A DNA stretch of 19,722 bases from Tieghemiomyces parasiticus. Lineage: Eukaryota > Kickxellomycota > Dimargaritomycetes > Dimargaritales > Dimargaritaceae. Positions within the stretch are counted from its first letter, which is position 1; every line of letters begins with the position of its first letter. Under the pieces are notes generated by a model. That model made no database searches, was not told the DNA's origin, and saw only the letters and a list, made by a program, of their open reading frames with translations. The translations under genes were made by a program, and so were the position numbers. Below are positions 18,380 to 19,722 of this stretch, in pieces. The DNA is taken from positions 1-19,722 of the forward strand of contig JANBPT010000895.1 of NCBI GenBank assembly GCA_027575765.1, in the 5' to 3' direction.

Positions 18380-19722
18380 CGGGCGTTATGTGAAGGAACA
18401 AGTCAGAGGAGAGAACAGGGGAGATTGGAGGGGAAGGGAAACCAGTAACTGAAAGGGAGGCAACTGATTCACAACGGTAGGGGCGGGCGGGCGGGCCAAG
18501 GGAGGGGGGACGGCAAGAATAAGTTGGGGTAGAAGGAATGGAGAATTAAGACGTGCGTGGCTGCTGGGCAAGTGAGGAGATTATGTAAACAGAGCGCGGT
18601 GCAGGTGAGAGTGGGTGATGATGGACAATAACAAGGCGGAACACGCCGTGGTTCTTATACTCGAGGACGGGAAGGGAACAGACTCAGAAATAGCCGAATA
18701 GCAACGGCAGGTCTAAACAAAGATCGTCACGGTACGGTGAGGGGGAGGGAGGAACGTCCGCGAGCGTACGCAAAGGGCGGGGTTGTCGAGCAGAATAGGG
18801 TGCAACAGGGAAAGAGGGGTGGCGACGCGGACGGCGGGGTCGGAGGGCGGGGATCGTCTTACTGATGGAGAGGCGGGGTTGAGGGGGGAGTTTAAGACCA
18901 GAGACGGCGCGGTGATGAGCTGAAGGATGGGCAAGGAGGAGCAACTTGGGTTCAGCACTGCAACCTATTAAGGCAGTGGAGAAGGGGACTGAAGTGTGGA
19001 AACGAAGGATCGTCGGCGGGAGGTATGGTAGTTGGGAGCGTAAGGGGAATGGAAAACACGAAGTCGCCGGTGACGATGTGGTTGTCAGGATGGGACTAAT
19101 ATTACGAGCGATAGGCGCTTAGAGGACCGTCAACACCTCGAAATGGGATACCAGAGGGGCTGAAAGGTAAACAACCGGTAGAAAGGGACGGGCTGGCCAA
19201 CCAGAACGTTGGGAAGACTTGAAGCTGGTCACCAGAAGATCAACACCTCCAGTGGGTGTGTTCAGGGATGCTAATGGATCGGTGTGCCAACAACGATGAA
19301 CGAGTATGGGTAAACAGTCAGTAAGCCGATACCGGGAGGCGATGCGGTAGGGGCCTGCTGTAGGTAAGTGTGGAAAAGGGATGCGTTGAGCGGCGGTCGG
19401 CGAAGCAGTGCAGGGTCGAAGGGAGGGGCGGATCCAAGGTCTCGAAATAGATGTCAGTTAAAGAACTTGGGAGATTAAAATAGGGAAATATAATAACAAA
19501 GGCTAGTAGGGGTGTCGACCGGTAGGTAGATGGGAGGGGACCTGTAGTCTGCTCGGGATGTGAGTGGGCGTGAATAAGACGGATGTCGGAAGATTAGCAC
19601 GATGCAAGTGTAGTAGTAACAAGTGTACAAGTGCAGAGAGGGGTCGCGTTCCCAAAGCGTACAATGCAAAGGAGTTGGAAAGTGGCACCGCGGATATTAA
19701 ATCCCAGGGACGAGGGTGTAAA
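18380..19722 (-). promoter_or_regulatory. Upstream region and probable very long 5' leader of CDC25
   Basis: 1343 nt to the window end, strongly purine-rich on + and hence C/T-rich on the CDC25 sense strand. I scanned every line and found no ATG on the sense strand, while about 25 occur on the opposite strand. Composition alone would predict several. This is what selection against upstream start codons in a long transcribed leader would leave. Three GTAAACA motifs (18585-18591, 19167-19173, 19310-19316) could be forkhead sites if some of it is promoter. No protein-coding signature is seen. Confidence 0.5.

Overview
This is a nuclear window from a eukaryote, most likely a fungus. Seven protein-coding genes can be read with confidence. 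The mitochondrial uL11 is close to the yeast form, and the Cdc25 active site has the fission-yeast type H-C-E-x-S-x-H-R-A-P. Spliceosomal introns of about 90 to 225 nt begin GTAAGx or GTAGGT and end CAG. The long intergenic spaces (up to 4 kb) together with a highly conserved, animal-like G-beta would suit an early-diverging (zygomycete-grade) fungus, but that placement is inference. I see no transposon, CRISPR array, rRNA or tRNA gene.

Layout. (1) 1-1354, +: 3' part of KRI1, a nucleolar 40S-assembly factor, three exons visible, with an RGG-rich tail. (2) 2337-3592, -: heterotrimeric G-protein beta subunit, two coding exons, convergent with KRI1. (3) 3593-7605: a 4 kb divergent spacer. The Gβ side is pyrimidine-rich on Gβ's sense strand and nearly free of ATG, as expected for a very long 5' leader. 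(4) 7606-9128, +: peroxisomal acyl-CoA dehydrogenase of the ACAD10/11 type, three exons, ending in the peroxisomal signal SKL. (5) 10648-11899, +: BUD32 kinase of the KEOPS complex, five exons. (6) 12186-12401, -: V-ATPase subunit e (VMA9), intronless. (7) 13857-14297, +: mitochondrial ribosomal protein uL11m, intronless. (8) 14298-16942: a spacer holding a possible small secreted-peptide gene (ORF 16023-16175) with a TATA box and a poly(A) signal. (9) 16943-18379, -: CDC25 mitotic phosphatase, intronless, followed to the window end by a 1343-nt upstream region without a single ATG on the sense strand.

These are dispersed housekeeping and signalling genes; nothing suggests an operon or a biosynthetic cluster. 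KRI1, BUD32 (tRNA t6A synthesis) and uL11m all serve translation, but on separate routes, and I read their proximity as chance. The signals I think most deserve a second look are the two ATG-free sense-strand leaders upstream of Gβ and CDC25, the unannotated secreted-peptide ORF, and the repeated R-S-x-S-aromatic motifs in Cdc25.
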